Shown one piece after another: positions 33,987 through 42,842 of a DNA stretch of 64,000 bases. A program made the translations under genes and the position numbers. Numbering within the stretch: position 1 is the first letter of the stretch; every line of letters begins with the position of its first letter. The notes beneath the pieces were generated by a model, which saw nothing but the letters and a program-made list of their open reading frames with translations, was not told the DNA's origin and searched no databases. This DNA is from Verrucomicrobiaceae bacterium (lineage in GTDB: Bacteria > Verrucomicrobiota > Verrucomicrobiia > Verrucomicrobiales > Verrucomicrobiaceae), in assembly GCA_016713245.1 (NCBI GenBank), contig JADJPM010000004.1, forward strand, positions 2,480,001 through 2,544,000, given 5' to 3'.

Positions 33987-34814
33987 TCACGCGAGCTCAA
34001 GCTGGCGTTCCATCTTGTGATGAAACTGCTGCGCCGCCGGATCGTAAAGCCGGTGACCAAGCAGCAAAATGCGCTGCTGGAGCTTGGAGCGATGCTCGTG
34101 GATGAGGTGGCTCCAGACTCCACGCTTCACGGCATACGCACGCTCGCGGGCCAGATTTGCCAGATCACGCTCGCGGCCGAGAAGCCCACCGAGCTTACGA
34201 GCCCGCCGGACCCGACGGTAAGCTCCCGGAAGATGCCGAATGGCGAGGGTTTGATAATGGAGATCCTTCACCCGATGCCGCCAGCGATGCAGTGATTCCT
34301 CCACCACGCTCTCAAACGACAACTTCATCAGACGCCGCCCTTTTCGATAGGTCATGGCATGCGCCGCGATGATCTGTTCTGGCGTGAGCCGTTCGATGCT
34401 CGTTCTTTCCACGAGTTGTTCCAGCGCACAGAGTTGATGGCGCAAAAACGAACTGGAAGGCGGAGTCAAACGGCTACCATCGGCATTCAGCGCATGCTGC
34501 GGCGAGAGGTGAAAACGGCGCGAGAGCTTTTCGACGAGTTTATCACGCACCACGACATCACGATTTCCAGCACAGGCATTCTTCACCGCTCGGATGTGCA
34601 TGCGGATGGCCACAAATGTTTGCTCTGGCACGCAATCTCTGCCGAGCCGGAGCAACGCGAGCAGCTTTTTCATTCGCACGCGAAGCTGGTGAGTGGCGAC
34701 GGCCTCATGCGTTTTCAAGCGCCGCACATCTCGCTGGGCCGCATCGAGGAGACCCTCAATCAGAGACAGCAATTCCCTACCTGAAATGGCGGTAGGAACG
34801 CGGGCGCTTTTCAT
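33987..34814 (-). CDS. CHAD domain protein
   Basis: 275 residues, mostly helical, rich in Arg, Lys and His. HQLRVRMKKLLALLRL and HRWRHRVKDLHYQTLAIR are the two conserved basic helix segments of CHAD domains, which bind inorganic polyphosphate. The start at 34814 follows the family's N-terminal helix; the frame upstream (to 35036) is open but encodes nothing alike. No ppk gene is nearby. Confidence 0.8.
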   Translation of the reverse strand: MKSARVPTAISGRELLSLIEGLLDAAQRDVRRLKTHEAVATHQLRVRMKKLLALLRLGRDCVPEQTFVAIRMHIRAVKNACAGNRDVVVRDKLVEKLSRRFHLSPQHALNADGSRLTPPSSSFLRHQLCALEQLVERTSIERLTPEQIIAAHAMTYRKGRRLMKLSFESVVEESLHRWRHRVKDLHYQTLAIRHLPGAYRRVRRARKLGGLLGRERDLANLARERAYAVKRGVWSHLIHEHRSKLQQRILLLGHRLYDPAAQQFHHKMERQLELA

Positions 34815-34939
34815 TTTTCCATTCAAGCGGGAAGGCTTCCAACCGGCAAGAAACAGTTGTTCACATTCTTTGTCCGCCACGACCGGATTTTGGGCATAAC
34901 TCACCCGACGAACGACCGCCCCAACCCTTGGAGAGATGG

Positions 34940-35075
34940 CTGGCGATGAAATCAGCGGCAAATATAAGCTGGGAAATCCGGCGTCTTGACGTGAAGGCAG
35001 GCGGTGATCAAGAAGGTGCCGGAATAGCTGAAGCACTTTCTGAAAGAAGCCGATGCCGCGAGTTCATAAATGCGG
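34940..35075 (+). pseudogene. decayed fragment related to 50704-50835 (transposase C-terminus)
   Basis: The sequence aligns base by base with 50704-50835, including GATCAAGAAGGTGCCGGAA and GAAGCACTTTCTG, but carries an early stop (TAG after GCCGGAA) and several indels. The rest of 35037-35430 shows no gene; 35300-35420 is AT-richer and probably contains the promoter of the following gene. Confidence 0.7.
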
Positions 35076-35430
35076 ACCTTGGGTCAGCTAGTCACAGCCT
35101 GAACCCATCCCCCTTGACCTCCCCTTCCTGTGGCGGTCCTCCAGCACCTCCTCGTCCGTGCTTTTCTCCGTGCCGACAGTTTGCATCTGCTTCACCTCGT
35201 TGGCCTGCTCCTTCCACGTGCCCGGCGGGTGCCTGGCGGAGGAAGGCAAGCGTTTCGCAGGCATCACCTCATGGGAAAATTCGGACGCTATTTTACCAAA
35301 TCGCGTCCCCGAACTAAAGAATTATTTATTTTCACCCATCAAAACTTTTATTCACAAACGGTACTTGCCAGCACCCCGGTGGTCCGGGTTATACCAGCGC
35401 GGAAATTCAGGAAAATCATTCGGTCCTCAC

Positions 35431-36290
35431 CATGAACACCTTCCGTCGCTTCACCCGTCGTGCCTGGCTTCTCCACGGCTATCTGCTCGTCGCAATGGTC
35501 TTTTTGCCAGTCCCACGCGCCAACTCTTATTTGGACCGACTCCAACGGAGATGGCGTCAAAGACTGGGTGGCAGACCCTCCTGAGGAGGATTCCTGGTGG
35601 AGTCAAGATGATGATGGCGATCAGTGGCCAAATTCCGAAGAAGTACTTTTTGGTTCCGATCCTGCCCGGCTGGACTCAGACTACGATGGCCTCACAGATC
35701 GTGACGAACATGATCTCACCTCTGGCATGCTGGCAGGTCTTGCCACCACCGATCCATGGGCGTGGGACTCAGACAACAATGGCTACTCGGATCACGACGA
35801 GTATTACAACTGGCTTCAGGGGCGTGACCTGATAGTCAATTACAACAGCCTGCCTTCAGGCTATCAGGCGCAGAGCTATTTTGACGCGGACGGCGATGGT
35901 ATCCACAACCCTGAGGACACCTACCCGCTGGATCGTGACAATGACGGCGTCATGGACCTCGACGATGCCTGGCCGGATGATCCTTACAATGGCACAGCTC
36001 CGGACAGTGATGGAGATGGCTATCCAGACAACCAAGACAGCCATTCCTCGGACTCATCCCTCTACACAGACTGGGACGGTGACGGTCAGAATGAATCATC
36101 CGATTCCCACCCCTATGATGCGGCGTATTGGAGTGATTGGAATGGCGATGGAGACAATCACGAGACAGATGGCGATGAAGACGGTTGGGACGACTCCAAT
36201 GACACGCATCCGCATGATGCCACCCTTTGGGATGATTACGATGGTGATGGGCATGGGAGCAGCACGGGCTTGGGGGACAGCCACCCCTAC
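35431..36290 (+). pseudogene. secreted protein with thrombospondin-3-like Ca-binding repeats, frameshifted and cut by IS66
   Basis: The signal-peptide frame (MNTFRRFTRRAWLLHGYLLV, 35431) gives way near 35520 to a second frame that encodes at least nine acidic repeats of the D-x-D-x-D-G type (DSNGDGVKDW, DADGDGIHNPEDTYPLD, DSDGDGYPDNQDSH, DWDGDGQNESSDSHPYD). These bind calcium in TSP type 3 repeat proteins. The 3' end is lost at 36290, where the IS66 element starts in the middle of a GDSHPY repeat. The protein would have been a large extracellular or surface component. Confidence 0.8.
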
Positions 36291-36342
36291 GTATCCGTCA
36301 ATCGCAGCCCCATAGCCCCGGCGCTTGACTTTGAGCGGCGGG

Positions 36343-37944
36343 TCATGCGTGGACGAGGCTGCGCTCGGTCACGGTCTTTTCCTCGGCGGCTGCTTCGACA
36401 GCGGCGCGGCGTTTGGCTGCTACGGCGTGGGGTGTCAGTTCGTGCACTGTCTTGGTGGTGGCGCTCGGCAGCCGTTCAAATAGGTCCGTTAGATACGCTT
36501 CGGCGTTGATACCCGCTCGGTAGCAGTTGGCGATGAGCGTGTAGAACGTGGCGGCTCGCTCGCCACTCTTCGCGTCGCCCATGAAGAGCCAGTTCTTCTT
36601 CCCGATGGCGCTCGGGCGGATGCTGTTCTCGACGAGGTTGTTGTCGATCTGCACGCGGCCGTCGCGGGTGAACACGCAGAGCTTCTCCCACTGCCCGAGC
36701 GCGTAGGCGATGGCTTCGCCGGTGAGGCTGCGGGGGAGGTGCACGCGGCTTGCTTGCAGGCTTTGCAGCCGGTGGTGGATGGCGACGAGGATGGGGGTGC
36801 TGTGCTCTTGTCGGGCTGTCCGTATCTCCAGCGGCCCGGCGCGGGCTTCTCTCATCCGCGCTTCGATGCGGTAGAGCGCCTGCATTTGCGCGAGCACCCA
36901 GCGGGCGTCTTCGCCTTCTTCTTGGGCTTCGTAAAATTTGCGCCGCGCATGGGCCATGCAGCCGGCGAGCGTGATGTTGCCTGCGCGTCCGGGCTGCTTG
37001 ATGAAGCTGTCGTAGGCTTTGTAGCCGTCGCACTGGATGAGGCCGGTGTAGTCCTCCGGCACGATTTGCTCAAGGCATGCGGTGCCGCGTCCGGTGTGCC
37101 AGGCCATGAAGCCGATGTTGCTCACGGGGTTGTGCACGCTCCACAGATAGCCGGTGCCGCAGATGCCTTCGCGTTCGGGGTCTTGATACTTCACGGGTGT
37201 CTCGTCGATCTGCACATAGCCACCCTGAAAGACTTCTCTTTTGATCTGCTCGATGACGAGGCGGCTGGCCTGATGCGCCATGCCCATCCAGCCGCAGAGT
37301 GTCTGGCGCGGCACGGGCAGGCCCTGGCGGGCGTAGAGCTGCTCGATGCGGTAATACGGCAGGTGCATCTCGAAGCGTGAGGCGGCCACATTGGCCAGCA
37401 GTCGCGGGCTGGCGATGCAGCGCTCCTGCAGCCTCATCAGCGGGGCGATGACGGGCGGCAGGTGCCGCTGCGCGATGCGCACATATTTGCGGCGGATGAT
37501 GTGCTGCTGGCGGAACTGCGCGGGCACATGGTCGAGCAGCCTGGTGGTCTCCGAGCCGATGCACACAAAGGCTGCCGGATCGGCCACGACCTCGGCGGGA
37601 TCGACGATGATCTGCTCCACCGGCAGGCTCGCGACGAGCTGCGCAAAGCTGCGCTTCTTTTTGCGTGCGGGCTGCGCGTGGTCCTTCTGCTCAGCCTCCG
37701 AGCCGTCGAGGCCGACGGTGGAGGCTGCGGGCTTTGGGCAGTCCGCAGGCGGCACCTCCAGGCCTTCGAGCAGCATCTGGAGCTGCGCGGGATCGAGCTT
37801 CTCGGATGACTTGCCAAAGAGCCGCTTCACCAGCGCATCCACCTTGAGCTGGAGCACGCGGTTGTGCTGCGTGAGCTGGGCGATGATCTCTTTGAGCGAT
37901 GCGACTTCCTTTTGATGCAAGGCGTCGCGTTCGTGGTCAGTCAT
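36343..37944 (-). CDS. tnpC: IS66-family transposase TnpC
   Basis: 533 residues. An N-terminal leucine-zipper-like coiled coil (about 10-45) precedes a zinc-finger-type and linker region. The DDE catalytic core has VQIDETPVKY, QCDGYKAYD and NNLVENSIRPSAIGKKNW. The C-terminal IS66_C segment follows the catalytic Glu. Full length with no lesion, so it may supply transposase even though tnpA is broken. Confidence 0.95.
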   Translation of the reverse strand: MTDHERDALHQKEVASLKEIIAQLTQHNRVLQLKVDALVKRLFGKSSEKLDPAQLQMLLEGLEVPPADCPKPAASTVGLDGSEAEQKDHAQPARKKKRSFAQLVASLPVEQIIVDPAEVVADPAAFVCIGSETTRLLDHVPAQFRQQHIIRRKYVRIAQRHLPPVIAPLMRLQERCIASPRLLANVAASRFEMHLPYYRIEQLYARQGLPVPRQTLCGWMGMAHQASRLVIEQIKREVFQGGYVQIDETPVKYQDPEREGICGTGYLWSVHNPVSNIGFMAWHTGRGTACLEQIVPEDYTGLIQCDGYKAYDSFIKQPGRAGNITLAGCMAHARRKFYEAQEEGEDARWVLAQMQALYRIEARMREARAGPLEIRTARQEHSTPILVAIHHRLQSLQASRVHLPRSLTGEAIAYALGQWEKLCVFTRDGRVQIDNNLVENSIRPSAIGKKNWLFMGDAKSGERAATFYTLIANCYRAGINAEAYLTDLFERLPSATTKTVHELTPHAVAAKRRAAVEAAAEEKTVTERSLVHA

Positions 37945-38042
37945 CGTGTGTGCGTGCTGAAACGAAGGCCCGTCACGCGCTTATCACCTCATTGCATCTC
38001 GCACGAAAAAAACTCTCAGCCCTTCGCCGTTTGCTCTCTGCC

Positions 38043-38393
38043 TTACCGCTCATACCAGCCGCGCGGACGTGCGCCGTGCATGTCGATGCCGTCGGTAAGC
38101 AGCGTGAAGGCCTCCGGCTTGAGCTCGAGCTTCACCTGGCCCTCCTGCGCCGCTTTGGGCCAGAAGAAGGTGCCTTCTTCCAAGCGCTTGGTCATCAGCC
38201 ACAGGCCCGTTCCATCGAAGTGCAGCACCTTGATGAGACGACGGCGCTTGTTGGTGAAGACGAAGAGCGCCTTGTCCTTGGGGTTCTCCTTGAGCTTGTC
38301 TGCCACGAATGCGTGCAGCGTGTTCATGCCCGCACGCAGGTCGCAAGGCTCCAGCGCGATGAAGATGCGCAGTGTGGAAGGGAAACTCAGCAT
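38043..38393 (-). CDS. tnpB: IS66 accessory protein TnpB
   Basis: 116 residues, the normal size (Orf2 of IS66). Conserved segments: IFIALEPCDLRAGMNTLHAFV, ALFVFTNKRRRLIKVLHFDGTGLWLMTKRLEEGTFFWP. The start at 38393 is the first Met before the conserved block. Required with TnpA and TnpC for transposition in studied IS66 elements. Confidence 0.9.
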   Translation of the reverse strand: MLSFPSTLRIFIALEPCDLRAGMNTLHAFVADKLKENPKDKALFVFTNKRRRLIKVLHFDGTGLWLMTKRLEEGTFFWPKAAQEGQVKLELKPEAFTLLTDGIDMHGARPRGWYER

Positions 38394-38873
38394 GCGGGCG
38401 AGGCGGTCGAGTTGAGATGGCGCAGCAGATGAGCTGCCAGCTCTGCCTGCGAGGCATCGTGCAGATGCAGCCTCGCACCCCTGGCAGCAGCAGCTCCAAG
38501 GCGGCAGGAGCAACTGGAGTGGAGGGCGTGACAGAAGAGGATGGCAGCGCCACCTCAACAAGCTGGAGACAAGCCGTGGTCTTCCCATTGGGCTGAGCCG
38601 AGCGCAGAGGGCGCTGGAGGGCCGTCTTTTGCATGGCCGCCATCTTTTGATAGTCGCCACGGGCACGACGGCGCTTTTGAATCCACGAGGCAAAGGTTTG
38701 GTAATTGACCCCGGCCATGCGGGCGAAGGGCCGCCCCTTCATGCCGCTGCGCTCGAATTCGCCTGCGGCGGCTGCGCAGCATCGAGCAGAGCCTCGCGCT
38801 TGTCCCGTGTGAGCGTCACGCGCCCCAAAACGTCCTGCTTCAAGAGGGTGGTCTGATCTCGCTTCGTAGTCAT
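38394..38873 (-). pseudogene. tnpA: IS66 tnpA, frameshifted
   Basis: Starts MTTKRDQTTLLKQDVLGRVT at 38873 and runs LTRDKREALLDA. The continuation FERSGMKGRPFARMAGVNYQTFASW is in a neighbouring frame, so one base has been gained or lost near 38775. The helix-turn-helix (FARMAGVNYQTFASWIQKRR) is intact on its own. Confidence 0.75.
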
Positions 38874-38983
38874 AAACGTCGTAGCCATAAAGCTACGACA
38901 CTTACTGACTACGACAGACCCACGGTGCTAGGTCTGACGGATACCTTTAACGCGAACGTCAGAGTCGCGAGGGCCAGATGCCG

Positions 38984-40402
38984 TTAATCTTCTGGCGGTG
39001 CCTTGGCCTTCTTGCGCCTTTGAATGACGGCTGCTTTTCTTTCTTCCTCCTGCAGGCGGAGCATTTCTTTGATCATCGCCGGGTCTTCAAGCTGATCGCT
39101 ATCGTTGGTCCTTTTGATCCAGGTTTGAAGTGCGTTTCGCATCTTCTCCAGCTCTGTCTTTCTGGATGGTTCCTCAGCGAGATTGGTCAGTTCAAACGGG
39201 TCTGTCTCAAGATCATACAATTCTTCGGCAGGCTTCGGCTTAAAGTAGGAGGTGTAGCGCTCCGGGAGCTTCCCTTGATCGTAAATCTCTTTCGCCGCTC
39301 TGACTGCTTCTACGTTTCGATGGCCCTGTTCATAGTATGAGATTCCCGGCGTGAAGTTTCTGATGTATTGCCATTTTTTCGAGTGAACACTGCGGACCCG
39401 ATCGGTGACAACATCGAGATTGTCCCATTGCGCATACAGAAACTCGGGCTCATCGCGCCTGTGGGGTCCAAACAAGATGCGGCCTTCCAGATAGCTCGGC
39501 GCGCTGCCTCCCACGAGATCGATAAAGGTGGGTGCCAGATCCAGGGATGATACCAGCTCTTCGTTCACCGTGCCCGGCTTGATCCCCACATCATACTTTG
39601 CCGGCACCCGGACAATGAGCGGCATCTGGATGCCGCGTTTGTGCACGAAACATTTCCCCCGGAACAAGGCGGGGCCGTTGTCGCCGATGAAGAAGATGAT
39701 CGTGCTTTCATACAGCCCCTTCTTTTTCAAGTCAGCTATCAGATCGCCGACTTTGGTATCCAAGACGGTCAGGTATTCCAAATACAGCCCGAACTCTTTG
39801 CGTGCCGCCGGTGTCTCTGGCGTATAGGGCGGAAGCTCAATTTTGGCCGTATCGACGGGGTGCTCAGGACAGGGATGAAACGCAGGATGTGTCTCGTAAT
39901 ACTGAAATTGACAAAAGAAGGGCTGCTTCGCAGAAACGACATTCCAATCCGTTTCGTCGTAGGGCTTGAGGCGCGGGTTTTCGAAGCCCCAGTCTCGCTT
40001 TGGACGCCCACAAAGCCCGATGGTGTATCCGGCATCGCGAATGTATTTGGTGAAGACATCGACACCTTCCGGCAGGTTCTTTTTCACAAACGGAGGCCCC
40101 GGTCTCATATATTTCGCATTGACCTGGTGAGGGTATAGCCCGGTCATGAAGCTGGACCGGCTCGGAGCGCAGATGGCCGCTGTGGTATGAGCATGGGTAA
40201 AAAGCACACCCTCTTTTGCCAACTGATCCAAGTTCGGTGTATACGAGCCTTTGACCCCATAGCACGCCAGATCACAGCCCAGGTCCTCGGCAACAATCCA
40301 CAATATATTCGGCTTGGCAGGCTTCTTGTCTTCGGCCAACCCGCACACGCAGGTGCTCAGAAGGAAAACAGCCGTCCAAATTAATAGATTCCGATGGGTC
40401 AT
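38984..40402 (-). CDS. sulfatase (S1 family), exported
   Basis: 472 residues with a signal peptide (NLLIWTAVFLLSTCVCGLA). Metal-binding start NILWIVAEDLG and active-site C78-A-P-S-R, in which Cys would be converted to formylglycine. GDNGPALFRGK near 265 and a C-terminal ELYDLETDPFELTNLA complete the S1 layout. It probably desulfates a glycan or polysaccharide in the periplasm. GC is lower than its neighbours. The start at 40402 follows the signal peptide. The only FGE-fold gene in the window (46353) lacks recognisable catalytic residues, so the maturase must lie elsewhere. Confidence 0.9.
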   Translation of the reverse strand: MTHRNLLIWTAVFLLSTCVCGLAEDKKPAKPNILWIVAEDLGCDLACYGVKGSYTPNLDQLAKEGVLFTHAHTTAAICAPSRSSFMTGLYPHQVNAKYMRPGPPFVKKNLPEGVDVFTKYIRDAGYTIGLCGRPKRDWGFENPRLKPYDETDWNVVSAKQPFFCQFQYYETHPAFHPCPEHPVDTAKIELPPYTPETPAARKEFGLYLEYLTVLDTKVGDLIADLKKKGLYESTIIFFIGDNGPALFRGKCFVHKRGIQMPLIVRVPAKYDVGIKPGTVNEELVSSLDLAPTFIDLVGGSAPSYLEGRILFGPHRRDEPEFLYAQWDNLDVVTDRVRSVHSKKWQYIRNFTPGISYYEQGHRNVEAVRAAKEIYDQGKLPERYTSYFKPKPAEELYDLETDPFELTNLAEEPSRKTELEKMRNALQTWIKRTNDSDQLEDPAMIKEMLRLQEEERKAAVIQRRKKAKAPPED

Positions 40403-40518
40403 ATTCACTCCTTTGGGCATGGTGTGTGATGGCACTGTTTTATTCCTCGCTGAATCGCCGGGCAACCTCAATCATCAATCAGCGTTTGAAAACCATTCGA
40501 TAACCCAAGCTTCCTAAT

Positions 40519-40614
40519 GAGGCACCCTTGCTTAGCTACGACCGCGTCGACTGGGACCAGCTCACGAAGAAAACGCCCTGCTTCTGTAAGTGTCAGTTCT
40601 ACGACACGCATCGG
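40519..40614 (+). pseudogene. fragment of another sulfatase
   Basis: Encodes L-S-Y-D-R-V-D-W-D-Q-L, then T-P-C-F-C-K-C-Q-F-Y-D-T-H, which matches the PYDETDWNVV...PFFCQFQYYETH part of the neighbouring sulfatase, in the opposite orientation. No flanking sulfatase sequence remains. The 40403-40518 part between the sulfatase and this fragment shows no gene. Confidence 0.65.
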
Positions 40615-40696
40615 GTGAATGAAAAAGGGCCGAATGGAAAAACTCTGCATTTTTGGGACTCGCCACTTGGCCACATAGCATCCAGTATAATCCCGC

Positions 40697-41776
40697 GTGA
40701 GCACCCCGCCATTCATCTCCATCACCGATCAGGTCGCTGGGCATCTGCGCAGTGAAATCCTGCGCGGTCGTTGGAGCGGCACGCTGCCGGGCAAGCACCT
40801 GCTCGCCGCCGAACTGGGCGTGAACAACAAGACCATCCAGGCAGCCATGCGCCAGCTCGAGCAAAGCGGCCTCCTGCTGCCTCAAGGGGCCGGGCGCTGC
40901 CGCCTCATCAACCTGCCGCAGGGGCATCGCAGGCACACACGCAGCCTGCGCATCGCCCTGCTGGTGAACGACAAGTCGGTGGATGAGAGAGACAAGTTCT
41001 ACCTCGACTACCGGCATGCCCTCGAAGAAGCCGGCCACACCATCGTCTCGCTCCCGCATTCACTCACCGACCTGCGTTTTGATCCCACACGCGTCGCCGC
41101 ACTCGTCCGCCAGACCAAGGCGGATGCCTGGATCATCGGCGCTGGCTCGCGTGCTGTCCTAGAATGGTTCGCCAGCCAGCCGGTGCCCGCCTTTGCCCTC
41201 TTCGGCAACCGGGTGGGTCTGAAAATCCCCTCCGTCGGCCCTTCCAAAGCCCCCATCATGGCCGAGGCCACGCAGCATCTCATCGCACTCGGACACCGCC
41301 GCATCACACTGCTGACACGAAGGGCCGTTCGTCTGCCAAATCCCGCGCCTGGCATCTCCACCTACCTCGACACCCTGCGCCAGCACGGCCTCCAGCCCAG
41401 CGAGTTCAACCTGCCTGACTGGGAGGAAACCAACGCAGGCTTCCACGAATGCCTCCGTTTGCTCTTCAAAGCCACACCGCCCACCGCGCTCATCGTCGAT
41501 GAAGCCACCTACTTCATCGCCACCATGCAGTTTTTGCTGAAGCACCACCTCAGCGTGCCCGACGACGTCTCCATCATCAGCACGGACGATGACATCGCGC
41601 TCTCCCGCTGCGATCCACCCGTCGCCTGCATCCGCTGGGACTTCCGACCCGTCGTCCGCCGCATCGTGAGCTGGGCCGCCAACGTCAGCCGAGGCAAAGC
41701 CGACTTCACTCAAACATTGACCCCCGCCGAGTTCGTGCCCGGCGGCACCACAGGCCCGGTGAAAGGGAGACATTGA
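40697..41776 (+). CDS. GntR-type HTH plus LacI-type sensor transcription regulator
   Basis: 359 residues. A winged helix of the GntR kind (ITDQVAGHLRSEILRGRW, LAAELGVNNKTIQAAMRQLEQSGLL) at 8-62 is joined to a periplasmic-binding-like sensor domain (IALLVNDKSVDERD, HLIALGHRRITLLT, DDVSIISTDDDIALSRC) as in LacI/GalR and AraR-type regulators. It probably senses a sugar or glycan breakdown product. The start codon and upstream region overlap no gene, and the sulfatase lies head to head 295 bases away, a plausible target. Confidence 0.85.
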   Translation: MSTPPFISITDQVAGHLRSEILRGRWSGTLPGKHLLAAELGVNNKTIQAAMRQLEQSGLLLPQGAGRCRLINLPQGHRRHTRSLRIALLVNDKSVDERDKFYLDYRHALEEAGHTIVSLPHSLTDLRFDPTRVAALVRQTKADAWIIGAGSRAVLEWFASQPVPAFALFGNRVGLKIPSVGPSKAPIMAEATQHLIALGHRRITLLTRRAVRLPNPAPGISTYLDTLRQHGLQPSEFNLPDWEETNAGFHECLRLLFKATPPTALIVDEATYFIATMQFLLKHHLSVPDDVSIISTDDDIALSRCDPPVACIRWDFRPVVRRIVSWAANVSRGKADFTQTLTPAEFVPGGTTGPVKGRH

Positions 41777-41831
41777 GCCCTCCAAGACTCACAATGGCAC
41801 ACATTGCGGAGAGCCTGGCAACGTCCGCAGT

Positions 41832-42842
41832 TCACCGCACTTGCGCCTCAGCCGCCTTCAGCCTTTCCCTGGCCAGGGGGAGCCATTCGCGCTCGATGGC
41901 GGGGTCTTGGTTCTTTTTCGTTTCCAGGCCGGCGATGCCTTCCTGGAGGAGGGCCACGGCTTCGCCGGAGCGATTCAATTTGGAGAGGCAAAAGCCTTCC
42001 ACGCACTTGGCTTGGTCGATGGCCCAGAAATCGGCAGCATAGCTCTTTTTGATGGTGATGGCTTCGCGCTGGGTATCGAGGGCGGTCCGCCATTCCTCAT
42101 GCTTCAAATAGACATCCACGGCGGCGTTGAGGATCGGCTCGGCTGAAATGGGAAAGACACCGTTGGTCTTCTTGAATTTGGCCAGCCATTGCATGACCTC
42201 GGTCTTGGCTTCGGCGTGGCGGTTGATGCTGAGGAGGTCTGCGATGAGGAGTTTTGCCTGTTTGGTAGTCTCGAGAGCACGCGGGCCTGCGGCGCTTTCG
42301 AGGAGGCCGATGAACCTGCGCCGCGCTGCGATGGCCTCGTCGGGGTGGCCGAGTTTGAGTTTCATTTCGATGATGCCATCGGAGGCACCGCGAGAGCGGG
42401 TGTTGGAGGGGCCGTAGGCGGTGAGGTAGTTCTCGAGACTGCTCTGCCATTGGTCGTGCGCCTCCTGCCAGCGCTCGGCTTTTTCGCACTCACGGGCATG
42501 GTAGTCCTGGGCGGAGGCTCGTTCGACGGACTTCGGGCCGTAGGCTGCTTCGGCCATGCGAATGTTCTCCCGCCCGGCGGCGAGACCGTCTTCCACGCGG
42601 CCCACGTCTCGCAACGCGAGCGGATAGAATCTCCTCGTTGTATAGATCAATCCGGGAGAGAGCGGCGGATTCGCCCGTGCGATGCGTTGCAGCATGTCCT
42701 CAAATGAGGCCAATCCTTCCTCCGGCTGCCCATCGCGTGCGAGGGAGCGTCCGATGACGCTGAGCATGATCATGGCATCATAGGTCTCCGGGCCTTTGAT
42801 GCTCTCCGCCTCTCGCAGGGCGCTACGCCTTCGCCAGCACAA
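41832..42842 (-). pseudogene. TPR-rich C-terminal part of Ser/Thr kinase gene, out of frame with kinase part
   Basis: An open frame of 336 codons without a convincing start (its first codons are antisense-like until ALREAESIKGPETYDAM). The protein has repeated TPR-like helices (IMLSVIGRSLARDGQPEEGLASFEDML, AIDQAKCVEGFCLSKLNRSGEAVALLQEGI). It follows the kinase frame with a 20-base overlap and belongs to it by architecture: kinase, membrane span, TPR sensor. The joint lacks the first repeats, suggesting a deletion with frameshift near 42830. Confidence 0.75.

Larger units (their letters stand above)
36291..38944 (-). mobile_element. IS66-family insertion sequence
   Basis: A 2654-bp element with 10-bp terminal inverted repeats GTATCCGTCA (36291-36300) and TGACGGATAC (38935-38944). 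It carries tnpA, tnpB and tnpC in the standard order on the minus strand. No 8-bp target duplication is visible, so one flank has probably been rearranged. Upstream of tnpA is a perfect hairpin GTCGTAG-CCATAAAG-CTACGAC (38878-38899). Confidence 0.85.

Noticed and set aside
36096..36284. Ile/Val/Met-rich minus-strand small frame in the calcium-repeat gene
   Set aside because: Mirror image of Asp/Gly-rich repeats; no start signal or family.
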